Below, piece after piece: positions 51,271-59,330 of a stretch of 64,000 nt of DNA. The notes beneath the pieces are model-generated. The model was not told the origin of the DNA and ran no database searches. It saw nothing but the letters and a program-made list of their open reading frames with translations. A program made the position numbers and the translations under genes. The stretch comes from JAABUE01 sp037440925. Its GTDB lineage: Bacteria > Chloroflexota > Anaerolineae > Anaerolineales > Villigracilaceae. Numbering within the stretch: the first letter of the stretch is position 1; the number at the start of each line of letters is the position of its first letter. The stretch spans positions 27,227 through 91,226 of the forward strand of contig JBBITF010000004.1 of the NCBI GenBank assembly GCA_037440925.1. Direction: 5' to 3'.

Positions 51271-51652
51271 CCACCAGTTCCTCATAGCCTGATTTGGCGC
51301 ATTTCTCTCTTACAAAGATGACCTCCTCAAAGACGCCCAAAACCAATTCGGCTGTGGTGTAGACCTTGCAGCCCGTCATCAGATGACCGCCGAGGGTTTG
51401 GCCGTTTTCATCGGCAATCGAGATGTGAAGGTGGGAGCCGTGAACGGACACCGTGCCGGTCATTGAGACGATTTCGAAATGTCCTTCGTACTTCGTAACA
51501 TGGTTGCGGTTTGCCAGGCGCAGCGCGGCGTTTGTCAGGCTGCCTACGGCACAAAGTACACAGCCGGCTTCAATCTTTCGTTCGGCCACGACGCTTTCGA
51601 TCTGTTCGAATACATCCTGGCCCGGCTCGAGACGAAAAGTGATGGTCTGCAT
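51236..51652 (-). CDS. PPC/DUF296-domain protein
   Basis: The 138-residue protein has the PPC (plants and prokaryotes conserved) pattern: FRLEPGQDVFEQIESVVAERKIEAGCVLCAVGSL and HGSHLHISIADENGQTLGGHL. In plants this domain forms trimers in AT-hook proteins; the bacterial role is unknown. The start is set by AGAGGCATCT. It overlaps the cupin gene in convergent orientation. Confidence 0.87.
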   Translation of the reverse strand: MQTITFRLEPGQDVFEQIESVVAERKIEAGCVLCAVGSLTNAALRLANRNHVTKYEGHFEIVSMTGTVSVHGSHLHISIADENGQTLGGHLMTGCKVYTTAELVLGVFEEVIFVREKCAKSGYEELVVKPRVSSSTAS

Positions 51653-51999
51653 AGATGCCTCTATCGGTGATCAGTATGTAGAGTCTTATGAATTCATGCC
51701 TCCGAAAGTCTCACAAAATCGTACCCCCTTATCTGAGGCAATTTCTGTAAATTGGCGCATCTTGTCTACTTGTTCGGAAGATAGGCCAACGCAACGTGGA
51801 GCAAACCTTCGGTCTGGCCGCACAAATTGGAGATTTTCTCTACAACGCCCGCCGCAGGGGGGATGATTTTATGAAACTGTTAAGGTACGAATTTAAGCAT
51901 TGAAAATCGGCTGCTCAGATTTTACTCCTGTTAGAGAGAACGGGGCTGAGCAGGCGCATTTTCAATTTCGGTGTGTTAAAATCAAAACAGGAATATCGT
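51653..51999 (+). other. Intergenic region with a coding remnant and an inverted repeat
   Basis: This 347-bp stretch has no full gene. A frame ending at 51903 reads EQTFGLAAQIGDFLYNARRRGDDF and resembles the C-terminus of a real protein, but no start or upstream part is present, so it may be a fragment. Immediately after is an inverted repeat (TGAAAAT 51901-51907 with ATTTTCA 51958-51964, and CTGCTCAG 51911-51918 with CTGAGCAG 51946-51953). Confidence 0.5.
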
Positions 52000-52679
52000 A
52001 TGGAAGCAGAATTGCGCGAGACCATCGTGAGAGAGCTGCCTAACCTGATTACCCAAGACCCGCAAATTCGGGATTGGGTGTGGCATCTTGTTCACGATTA
52101 TATGCCCCCAGCAGGGTCGAAACTGAAAGCCGCTTTGAGCAAATGCTGACCGAGTTGAAGCGAATGCGCGAAGAGCATCAACAGCGCTGAGAAGAAAACC
52201 AGCGCGAACTGCGCGCTTTGCGCGAAAAGCAGGAACGCCGCTGGCAGGAATTGATCGGTGAAATCAAGAAAGTGGACCACCGCATTGACCGCACGATTGG
52301 GGCGCTGGGTTCGCGTTGGGGCACTTCGACCGAAGCCGCTTTCCGCAACGCGCTGGCGGGCATTCTGGAAGACTCGTTTGGGGGGAGGGTGGAACGGGTG
52401 GAGTACAAAGATGAAAGCGGGGAAGTGTTTGGGTGGCCAGACCAGGTGGAATTGGATATCATCCGCAACGGCGAAGTGCTGGCGTGTGAAGTAAAGTCGG
52501 CGGTGAGCCGAGGGGATGTATATCTATTCGAGCGCAAGGTGCGTTCGTATGAGAAGCATTTGGGGCGCAAAGTGAACCGCTTGCTGCTGATTTCGCCGAT
52601 CATGCGGGAGAAAGACCGCGAGCTGGCAAAAACGCTGGGCATGGAAGTCTATGCCGATGCGGATGAGGTAGCGCCGTAG
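52000..52679 (+). pseudogene. DUF3782-family nuclease-fold protein gene, broken by frameshift and stop
   Basis: The ATG at 52000 opens a frame (MEAELRETIVRELPNLITQDPQIRDWV...) that ends at 52147-52149. The expected continuation (FEQMLTELKRMREEHQQR) is in another frame and hits a TGA at 52188-52190; only after that does an open stretch run from 52218 to 52679 (GSRWGTSTEAAFRNALAGILEDSFGGRVERV, VFGWPDQVELDIIRNGEVLACEVKSAV, YEKHLGRKVNRLLLISP). The last part is a typical DUF3782 nuclease-like fold with E and K residues. One frameshift plus one nonsense codon points to a decayed gene, although the C-terminal part from TTG at 52218 could still be made. Confidence 0.75.
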
Positions 52680-52702
52680 GACAGGGATCTGACCTGTCCT
52701 AC
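52676..52702 (+). terminator. 10-bp hairpin at the end of the DUF3782 pseudogene
   Basis: GTAGGACAGG pairs with CCTGTCCTAC around 7 nt; the stop codon is inside the stem. There is no T-run, so termination would be weak. Confidence 0.5.
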
Positions 52703-52750
52703 TTGTAACAAGGTTTGGGCAGATGCTTTTGAACGTCCCGCCGGTAAGGG

Positions 52751-52825
52751 GCTTGGATTTGGCAATCCAAGCCAGCGGTGTCCAAGCCGCCATTTTTTTG
52801 CTCGTGCGGATTGCCAAATCCGCAC
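52751..52825. repeat. Paired hairpin element (second copy of a repeat family)
   Basis: Two perfect 9-bp hairpins with 4-nt loops: 52751-52772 (GCTTGGATT-TGGC-AATCCAAGC) and 52804-52825 (GTGCGGATT-GCCA-AATCCGCAC). Both have the core GGATT-loop-AATCC found in the MITE-like element at 9709-9730 and 9757-9780, with different but complementary outer stems. No terminal repeats or target duplication are seen here. Confidence 0.65.
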
Positions 52826-52861
52826 ATACCTCCCTTTTGGGCAATCACCAAGAATGCAGGG

Positions 52862-52890
52862 TTGTCAACTTGGGGAATCCCCTTTATAAT
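52862..52890 (+). promoter_or_regulatory. Promoter of the S1 gene (TTGTCA-17-TATAAT)
   Basis: TTGTCA (52862-52867) and TATAAT (52885-52890) are separated by 17 bp, an optimal sigma-70-type arrangement; the start codon is 35 nt further. Confidence 0.65.
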
Positions 52891-52925
52891 CCATCCACAT
52901 TTCTCATTTGGAGTCAGATATTGTG

Positions 52926-54209
52926 ATGGAAAATAACGAAGCCCTGTCCGGGCAGGGAGGCAAAGAAAATAACCTGCAAGGGGAACCGGTCAACAATAAT
53001 CAAAGCATGGAATCATTGCTGGAAAGTGATGCATACAGTGTCGAATTGCCGCAGGCAGGTGAAATTCGTCAGGGTACCATTGCCAGCATTGGCCCTACCC
53101 AAATTTTAGTCAGCATTGGCGCTAAATCAGAAGGCATCATTTCTGGTCATGAATTAGAAGTCATTTCTAACGAGGAGCGCCAGTCGCTCCAAGTTGGGCA
53201 GGAAATCTCGGTCTATGTTGTCAGCGCCGAAGATGCCAATGGCAATGTAGTTCTTTCTTACAAACGCGCCCAGGAACAAATGGCCTGGGATAGTGTGGAA
53301 GAGTTGTTACATAGCGATGGCATTGTCGAAAGCAAAGTGATTGGCTATAACAAAGGCGGTTTGATTGTCGGCGTACACGGACTACGTGGTTTTGTGCCTG
53401 CTTCGCAGATTGGCGTACTGCGCCGCGCCCAGGTTGTGGGAGATACGCCCGAACAACGTTGGGCCAAAATGATAGGCGAGCCAATTACCGTCCGAATCAT
53501 CGAAGTAGACCGCGCCCGCCGCCGCCTCATTCTTTCAGAGCGCGCCGCCAGCAGCGAATCTCGTCAGTCCATCAAGGAGCGCGTCATCGAAGAGTTGGAA
53601 GAGGGCAAGACGTATACGGGCCGAGTTACCAGCCTGGCCGACTTTGGCGCCTTCGTCAACATCAATGGGGCAGACGGCTTGATTCATCTTTCTGAATTGT
53701 CTTGGGAGCGCATCCAGCATCCCCGTGAAATCCTGGAGATCGGCCAAGAGGTCAAGGTCAAAGTCATCAACGTAGACCGCGAAAAGAAACGCATTGGCCT
53801 CAGCCTCCGCGCTCTCAGCGACGACCCCTGGCGTGCGCGCGTGAGCAAGTTTAGCGTTGGTCAATTGGTCGAGGGCGTTATTACCCGCCTGACCAAATTT
53901 GGCGCTTTTGCCCGCTTGGAAGGCGATATCGAGGGCCTCATCCACATCTCGGAAATCAGCGAAAACCGCATCGAACACCCTCGCGAAGTCCTCAAAGAAG
54001 GTCAAACGGTAGCCTTGCGCGTCATTCGCGTTGACGCTGACCAACATCGCATTGGCTTGAGTCTGCGTAAGGTCGACTCGGCTGCATTTGCCGATAAGGA
54101 CTTCAAAATGCTGACAAAGGAATACAAACAAGCGGACGAGGAAGAAAAAGCGGCGCCGGCGGGCGGAAGTAAGACTCAAAGCGCTCCCCCCCCCGAAGCA
54201 GGAGCCTGA
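52926..54209 (+). CDS. rpsA: S1 RNA-binding protein (ribosomal protein S1-like, four domains)
   Basis: The 427-residue protein has an acidic N-terminus and four S1 domains (about 45-115, 125-205, 215-290 and 305-375; the latter two read GKTYTGRVTSLADFGAFVNI and GQLVEGVITRLTKFGAFARL). It probably binds mRNA on the 30S subunit. The C-terminus is acidic and Ala/Pro-rich, with a C9 run at 54186-54194 in the last codons. I chose the ATG at 52926; the frame could extend to 52908. It has its own promoter. Confidence 0.9.
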   Translation: MENNEALSGQGGKENNLQGEPVNNNQSMESLLESDAYSVELPQAGEIRQGTIASIGPTQILVSIGAKSEGIISGHELEVISNEERQSLQVGQEISVYVVSAEDANGNVVLSYKRAQEQMAWDSVEELLHSDGIVESKVIGYNKGGLIVGVHGLRGFVPASQIGVLRRAQVVGDTPEQRWAKMIGEPITVRIIEVDRARRRLILSERAASSESRQSIKERVIEELEEGKTYTGRVTSLADFGAFVNINGADGLIHLSELSWERIQHPREILEIGQEVKVKVINVDREKKRIGLSLRALSDDPWRARVSKFSVGQLVEGVITRLTKFGAFARLEGDIEGLIHISEISENRIEHPREVLKEGQTVALRVIRVDADQHRIGLSLRKVDSAAFADKDFKMLTKEYKQADEEEKAAPAGGSKTQSAPPPEAGA

Positions 54210-54213
54210 CGCA

Positions 54214-54251
54214 AGAAGCGGAAGCGCACCCACCGGTGCGCTTCCGCTTCT
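54214..54251 (+). terminator. 17-bp perfect hairpin after the S1 gene
   Basis: AGAAGCGGAAGCGCACC is paired with its full complement around a 4-nt loop (CACC), 4 bp after the stop codon. It lacks a T-run, so it could end transcription or protect the 3' end. Confidence 0.65.
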
Positions 54252-54347
54252 AAAGAACCTTTCGGCCTAGACTGTTGAAGCGTCCCAAAGGTCTTACAGA
54301 GCGCGATTTTTACGGCAAAACCAACCTTCAGGTTGCTTGTAAAGAAG

Positions 54348-55439
54348 ATGCCCTTGATAGTTGATTCACACGAAGACCTGGCCTGGAATATCCTGTCCTT
54401 TGGACGGGATTATACCCGTTCTGCCTATGAAACCCGCCGCCTTGAACAGGGCAGCCCGACTGTTGAGCACAATGGCGATACCTTGCTCGGCTGGCCCGAA
54501 TATCAACAGGCACAAGTGGCGGTCATTTTTTCTACGCTTTTTTCCACCCCTGCTCGTTGGGCGCACGGATGGGAGACGCTCGTCTACCACACTCCGCAGG
54601 AGGCTCAGCGCCAATATCGCCAGCAACTTGACCTGTATCATCGGCTGACCGACGACCATCCTGACAAGTTTTACTTGCTCACTTCCGCTTCGCTCTTGGA
54701 CGAGGGGCTTGCCCGCCAACAACAGGCTGTATCTGTCGGACAGGGCTACGCGGTTGGCTTGTTGCCTTTGATGGAAGGCGCGGAGGGCATCTTGGCGACC
54801 GATGAACTGGAGACCTGGTGGCAGGATGGCCTGCGAATAATTGGCCCGGCTTGGGCCGGCACACGCTTTTGCGGCGGCACCAAAGAACCCGGTCCGCTCA
54901 CCGCTGACGGGCGCAGCCTGCTTGCAGCCATGGCAGAATTCCCCTTCCTCCTCGATTTGTCTCACATGGACGAGGCAGCGGCGTTAGAGTCCCTGGAGCG
55001 CTACCTCGGCCCGGTGATTGTTACGCACGGCAATTGCGTAGCCTTACTGCCCGGCTACGAATTCAACCGTCATTTGTCTGATCGCTTGATTCGCGGCTTA
55101 CTGGAGCGCGATGGCGTTATTGGCGTCATTCCCTACAATGCTTTTCTCAAGAACGGCTGGAAGAGAGACAAGAACGAGCGCCAGGAAGTGGGGCTAGAAA
55201 ACCTGGCCGACCATATTGATCATATCTGTCAATTGGCTGGAGATGCCCGTCATGTGGGCATTGGCTCAGATTTCGACGGTGGTTTTGGGGTACAGTCTAC
55301 GCCCTGGCAGATGGATACGATTGCCGATTTACAAAAACTGGCTCCTTTGTTATCCTCTCGCGGGTACTCCGAACAAGACACCGCCGCTGTTTTGGGCGGA
55401 AATTGGGTTCACTATCTTCGCAGGAATCTGCCAGTCTGA
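54348..55439 (+). CDS. M19-family (membrane dipeptidase-type) dipeptidase
   Basis: The 363-residue protein has the M19 ligand pattern: DSHEDLAWN (H8, D10), LMEGAEGI (bridging Glu), LLDLSHMDE, VTHGN and HVGIGSDFDGGFG. It hydrolyses dipeptides using two zinc ions. The ATG at 54348 is preferred to a TTG at 54333. Its stop overlaps the next start (TGATG). Confidence 0.9.
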   Translation: MPLIVDSHEDLAWNILSFGRDYTRSAYETRRLEQGSPTVEHNGDTLLGWPEYQQAQVAVIFSTLFSTPARWAHGWETLVYHTPQEAQRQYRQQLDLYHRLTDDHPDKFYLLTSASLLDEGLARQQQAVSVGQGYAVGLLPLMEGAEGILATDELETWWQDGLRIIGPAWAGTRFCGGTKEPGPLTADGRSLLAAMAEFPFLLDLSHMDEAAALESLERYLGPVIVTHGNCVALLPGYEFNRHLSDRLIRGLLERDGVIGVIPYNAFLKNGWKRDKNERQEVGLENLADHIDHICQLAGDARHVGIGSDFDGGFGVQSTPWQMDTIADLQKLAPLLSSRGYSEQDTAAVLGGNWVHYLRRNLPV

Positions 55440-55927
55440 TGAGCGCACCCGAAACTTTCCCCTCCGAAATCGAAGGAACTGTCTTTGAAAAACCGCTTTC
55501 CCGCTTGCGCGTGCGCAGTGGGCTTTTTGCTACCTTGTTGGGATTTTTTGTCTTTATTGTCGGCGCCAAACCGGCCTGGCTGGGCTGGGATCGCAGTCCG
55601 GTGGTCGGTTTTGTTCAGATTGCAGTATTCCTGGTGGGGCTGGCCATCATTTGCCTGGGAGGATATATTGGCCTGTTGGCGCTGTGGGGCAACGCTCCGC
55701 GTTCCATTGCGGCAGATATAGGAATGCGCCTGGTTAGCACGGGCTATGTCATTTGTGTCTTTGCTGGGATGGCAGATGTTTTCGGTATGGGGTCTCACCC
55801 GCTGCCGGCCGTGCCATATTTTGGGCCGGTGCAGGCTAGCGGAGTCGCCATTGGCGAGATTGTGATAGCCGTTGGGTTCTTATTGTTGATACCGTACAAA
55901 ACCAAGCCAGCGCCACAAAACAGATAG
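55439..55927 (+). CDS. Small four-helix membrane protein, function unknown
   Basis: The 162-residue product has about four membrane helices (about 27-47, 60-83, 94-115, 133-153). No family is recognised. It is translationally coupled to the dipeptidase (TGATG), so it may help that enzyme or the transport of its substrates. Confidence 0.7.
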   Translation: MSAPETFPSEIEGTVFEKPLSRLRVRSGLFATLLGFFVFIVGAKPAWLGWDRSPVVGFVQIAVFLVGLAIICLGGYIGLLALWGNAPRSIAADIGMRLVSTGYVICVFAGMADVFGMGSHPLPAVPYFGPVQASGVAIGEIVIAVGFLLLIPYKTKPAPQNR

Positions 55928-55942
55928 CCCCTCTCGATTCGG

Positions 55943-56287
55943 TCAACCAGACAGGCTCGTTTGACGAAACGATGGGCGGTATAAGCCGGCCATCATGAGT
56001 AGTTTCGTGTCCATGTCTAGCAGGGCCGTTCCCACTTTCAAGGCCAATTCCTTGATCCACTTGATAAGGAAAGGCTTTCGGAACAAAAGCAATCCGAAAG
56101 GGAAAAGGACAAGAAAGACGCCAAATGCCAGGCTGACCGGAATGAAAACCAGGATATTGATAACCAATATGACTGGCACAATAATAGGCGCCCGCCAGCG
56201 GGAGTGAGACAGATAAGCCTTTTTTGTCGGATCGTCTGGTTTTTTCCTTTTGTTTACCTCATAAGCATAGAAGGTGCTCAAGACCAA
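55943..56287 (-). CDS. Small membrane protein, uncertain start
   Basis: The 114-residue frame has a hydrophobic core (IIVPVILVINILVFIPVSLAFGVFLVLFPFGLLLF) and a conserved-looking C-terminus (LDMDTKLLMMAGLYRP). The first helix clearly continues upstream of the annotated TTG (AFIFIFLV), but no standard start is in frame near the TATAAT at about 56362-56367; the ATG at about 56343 is in another frame. Either the start is unusual or there is a frameshift near 56300. Confidence 0.5.
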   Translation of the reverse strand: MVLSTFYAYEVNKRKKPDDPTKKAYLSHSRWRAPIIVPVILVINILVFIPVSLAFGVFLVLFPFGLLLFRKPFLIKWIKELALKVGTALLDMDTKLLMMAGLYRPSFRQTSLSG

Positions 56288-56414
56288 GAAAATGAAGATA
56301 AACGCACTGACCCCTACACAGCATTGCCATTTTGAGAAGCATGATAACCCCAGGCGGTAATTATAGAATCATTATACAACCAATGGGGGGAGAAAGTCTA
56401 CACTTTATTTCACG

Positions 56415-56420
56415 TATAAT
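56415..56420 (+). promoter_or_regulatory. -10 box TATAAT for a leaderless lipoprotein gene
   Basis: TATAAT ends 6 nt before the ATG at 56427, with no ribosome-binding site. Confidence 0.6.
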
Positions 56421-56426
56421 GAGAAT

Positions 56427-56972
56427 ATGAAAAAAATTATTTCCCCAGGTTTGTTGTTGCTGACTGTTTTGGTTGCCTGCGTTCCGCTGACAGGAGAAAC
56501 ACCGGCGGCGCCCCTTGAAACGCCGACAGCCAGGCCTCCAACCATGATTTCCTCGGCGACAAGCGCCCCTACGGTGCAAATTCCTGCGCCGGCAGTGGCG
56601 GATGAGGGGTGCTCCTTGCCTGAAACCTGGTCGCTTTCTTTTCGCCGCACAGGTGGTTTTGGCGGATTAGACCAGGGTTTGACCGTGAACAGCCAGGGAG
56701 AATTGCGGATCGAGTCCAAGCGGCCGCCGCTCACCTCCAGTGGGATGCTTTCTCCCGACTCGCTGGCTCAATTGGCGGAACTGTTGAGGCAAGCCTGTCC
56801 TTTCACCCCCCCGGCAGGGCGAGAGGTGTGCGCGGATTGTTTTACCTATGACTTGCAAATCCAGTGGGGAGGCCAGGCCTATAGATGGCAAGCGACCGAT
56901 GTCACTTTGCCAGCAGAAGCGCGTGCATTGATCGGCACATTGAGCCAATTCTTCCAGCAAAACACGCCGTGA
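56427..56972 (+). CDS. Lipoprotein with an emfourin-like domain
   Basis: The 181-residue protein has a lipobox VLVAC (Cys18), a Pro/Thr-rich linker to about residue 58, and a domain with SLSFRRTGGFGGLDQGLTVNSQGELRIES, LAQLAELLRQACPF and YDLQIQWGGQAYRWQATDVTLPAEARALIGTLSQ. This resembles the emfourin (protealysin inhibitor) fold. It could inhibit a secreted metallopeptidase, but no protealysin gene is close. Leaderless start. Confidence 0.7.
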   Translation: MKKIISPGLLLLTVLVACVPLTGETPAAPLETPTARPPTMISSATSAPTVQIPAPAVADEGCSLPETWSLSFRRTGGFGGLDQGLTVNSQGELRIESKRPPLTSSGMLSPDSLAQLAELLRQACPFTPPAGREVCADCFTYDLQIQWGGQAYRWQATDVTLPAEARALIGTLSQFFQQNTP

Positions 56973-56983
56973 CATACAGGCCT

Positions 56984-57697
56984 TCAACGGCGGATCTCTA
57001 CCGGCGTCCCCACTTCGGCCCAGTTGTAGAGCAGTTGCGCCTCATACGACCCCAGCACCACACAGCCATAGGAGATAGGCGTACCAAGATAGCCCTCCCA
57101 CAGAGTGGCGCCGTTGGGCAGGATGGGCAAAGCATGGATGCCGTTTTGCAAACTACCTGACCAGTAAATGCCCAACCAGTATGGCATCCAGATATTCCAG
57201 GTAGCGCCGTAGGCATTGGGAATCTTTTCGAGGACGCTGAAATTGCCGATACGTGTGGAGTTGCCCATCCCTGTGGAGGCGACGAAACTGAAGACCAGCG
57301 TCTGCCCTTCATAAGCGTAGAGGTGCTGCTCGGAAATTACGATCAAGATATATTTATTGCCTGTATAGCCTGCTGATGGCGCGAATTGGGAAGAGAGGGT
57401 TGGTTTGGGCGACAAGTCTTCCAGGATGACAAAGTCTGTTGCAGAAAAGACAGAGGCAGAAGGCGTTTGCGAAGGGGGCGGAGTGACGGTAGGCTGGGCG
57501 GTGAAGGTAAGGGTAGGCAGCGGCGAGGCCGTGTACGTTGGTTTGAGTATCTCCACGCCGGCTTGATAAGGCGCCTGTTTTGCTAGTGCCGGTGAGGGTT
57601 GTTGTGGCAACGACTGACACGCCGCCGCCAGCGTGATGGAGGCCAAAGAAAGGGCAATCTGTTGTGCAAAGCGGATAAGGTTTGGTGCTTTTTTCAT
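56984..57697 (-). CDS. L,D-transpeptidase (YkuD-type) lipoprotein
   Basis: The 237-residue protein has a lipobox LAAAC (Cys27), a Thr/Pro-rich linker (45-85) and a YkuD domain (about 115-237). The active-site motif reads H188 ... S-Y-G-C (Cys212), where S-H-G-C is usual. L,D-transpeptidases crosslink peptidoglycan or attach proteins to it outside the membrane. It is convergent with the lipoprotein gene. Confidence 0.88.
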   Translation of the reverse strand: MKKAPNLIRFAQQIALSLASITLAAACQSLPQQPSPALAKQAPYQAGVEILKPTYTASPLPTLTFTAQPTVTPPPSQTPSASVFSATDFVILEDLSPKPTLSSQFAPSAGYTGNKYILIVISEQHLYAYEGQTLVFSFVASTGMGNSTRIGNFSVLEKIPNAYGATWNIWMPYWLGIYWSGSLQNGIHALPILPNGATLWEGYLGTPISYGCVVLGSYEAQLLYNWAEVGTPVEIRR

Positions 57698-57745
57698 CGA
57701 AAGGTTAAGGCGCTGTGCTACAGCGCTTCAAAGTGTGGAGGGCTC

Positions 57746-58801
57746 TCAATCTGCATCAGGCATCTGCTGGCTTCCGCCGACTAACTTTTTTTGCTTCAAC
57801 TCATCCAGGGTGCCTGCCCCACACGCAAACATGGCCACCTCGATTTGCCGCTTGGTCAGTTGCATCATCTCAATGATTTTCTCGGTGGAAATCGCTGCCG
57901 CTTTGAGGAACTGTCCTGCCATGCCGCCCAACGTTGCTCCCAGCGCAATGCACTTGGCGATGTCGAGGCCATCTTTCAGGCCGCCGCTGGCAAAGATTGT
58001 CATTGTGGGAACGGCGCGTTTGACGTTCAGGATGGACTCGGCGGTAGGAATGCCCCAGCCAACAAAGGACGCGGCAAGTTGACGGGTGAACTCGTTGGAA
58101 GCGCGGTGCATTTCGACCTGCGACCAACTGGTGCCGCCGGCGCCGGCAACGTCAATGGCAAATACGCCACACTCGGCCAGCAATTTGGCCGTCCGTTCAG
58201 AGATGCCCCAGCCCACTTCTTTGACAATGACGGGCACTGCGATGTTTCGGCAGATGGCCTCGATTTTTCTGGCGAGACCGGCAAAATTTGTGTCGCCCGC
58301 ATCTTGCACCGCCTCTTGCAACGGGTTGAGGTGCAAGATGAGCGCATCTGCGGCAAGCATATCCACCACGCGGCGGCAGTGTTCGATGCCATAGCCATTG
58401 TTCAATTGAACGGCTCCCAAATTGGCAAACAGCAGGATATCTGGCGCCATTTTGCGCGTGATGGAGAAGGTAGGGATGGATTCAGGGCGTTCGAGCGCGG
58501 CGCGCTGGCTTCCTACGCCCATCGCGACGCCAACTTGTTGAGCGGCGCTTGCCAGGCGTTGATTGATTTCGCCGGCGGCTTGTGTTCCGCCAGTCATGGA
58601 ACTGACCAGCAGGGGGGCAGTCAATCGTCGGCCGAGCAGGCTGAGGCTGGGGTCAATGCGGTTGAGGTCGAGTTCCGGCAGGGCTTCATGAATAAAGCGA
58701 TAGTTTTCGAGGCCGGTGGTCAAGGCCGAACGGACATCTTGCTCAAGGTTAATTTTGATGTGGTCCGCTTTCCGTTGTTCGATAGGCGCAACTTTTAGCA
58801 T
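57746..58801 (-). CDS. fni: Isopentenyl-diphosphate delta-isomerase type 2 (FMN)
   Basis: Fni interconverts IPP and DMAPP using reduced FMN. The 351-residue protein has RKADHIKINL, APLLVSSMTGGT, VGVAMGVGSQRAALE, HLNPLQEAVQDAGDTNF and VKEVGWGIS, which are the family motifs (substrate and flavin sites). It is monocistronic; acpP is divergent. A type 2 enzyme is common in Gram-positive bacteria and archaea. Confidence 0.94.
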   Translation of the reverse strand: MLKVAPIEQRKADHIKINLEQDVRSALTTGLENYRFIHEALPELDLNRIDPSLSLLGRRLTAPLLVSSMTGGTQAAGEINQRLASAAQQVGVAMGVGSQRAALERPESIPTFSITRKMAPDILLFANLGAVQLNNGYGIEHCRRVVDMLAADALILHLNPLQEAVQDAGDTNFAGLARKIEAICRNIAVPVIVKEVGWGISERTAKLLAECGVFAIDVAGAGGTSWSQVEMHRASNEFTRQLAASFVGWGIPTAESILNVKRAVPTMTIFASGGLKDGLDIAKCIALGATLGGMAGQFLKAAAISTEKIIEMMQLTKRQIEVAMFACGAGTLDELKQKKLVGGSQQMPDAD

Positions 58802-58937
58802 GGGGTAGTGTTCCTGTCTATTGAATCCGCTTCAGGGGAAAGATTCCCTTTAGGGGATGGTCGCTGGCTTGACATGTCTGTTGGAAAGATTACAATAAGC
58901 CAGTCAAATTTGTTGAAATCCAGTCAGGAGGATGATC

Positions 58938-59171
58938 ATGTCTGATACGTTTTCTGAGTTGAAGGCAATTATCGTAGATTTGCTCGGAGTAGAGGAGGGC
59001 AAAGTGACGATGGATGCCCGTTTCCGCGAGGATCTGGAGGCTGATTCGCTCGACCTGGTCGAGTTGATCATGGCCTTTGAGGATAAATTTGGGGCGGAGA
59101 TCTCGGATGAGGACGCCCAGGCGATCAAGACGGTGGGCGAGGCGGTCAAGTATATTGACGCACGCCGCTAA
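58938..59171 (+). CDS. acpP: Acyl carrier protein
   Basis: The 77-residue acidic protein carries the phosphopantetheine Ser37 in ADSLDLVEL. It carries acyl chains in fatty acid synthesis. The start at 58938 follows GGAGG; an ATG at 58932 overlaps that site. No fab genes are beside it. A large hairpin follows. Confidence 0.95.
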   Translation: MSDTFSELKAIIVDLLGVEEGKVTMDARFREDLEADSLDLVELIMAFEDKFGAEISDEDAQAIKTVGEAVKYIDARR

Positions 59172-59181
59172 TTGAAAAAAA

Positions 59182-59234
59182 CGTCCCGAAGGTTGCTGTC
59201 AGAGAAATGTAATTCGAGAAAAGCCTTCGGGACG
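59182..59234 (+). terminator. Long-loop hairpin after acpP
   Basis: CGTCCCGAAGG and its complement at 59224-59234 form a stem of about 11 bp with a long loop, 10 bp after the stop. There is no T-run on the plus strand, but on the minus strand the stem is followed by TTTTTTT, so it suits the convergent sucCD transcript. Confidence 0.6.
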
Positions 59235-59275
59235 GTGCTTGCATGTTATTTCCGATAAGGTCTATTATAACCGTA

Positions 59276-59305
59276 GAGCCGCCTGCTGTTGCCAGAGGGC
59301 GGCTC
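59276..59305. repeat. 8-bp inverted repeat downstream of sucD
   Basis: GAGCCGCC and GGCGGCTC pair around 14 nt, 25 bp past the sucD stop on the minus strand. Confidence 0.45.
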
Positions 59306-59330
59306 GTGCGCTTAATCAGATAGAGTCAAG

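Noticed and set aside
57791..58798. 335-codon plus-strand frame opposite fni
   Set aside because: Fni motifs on the minus strand are unambiguous; this frame is a shadow.
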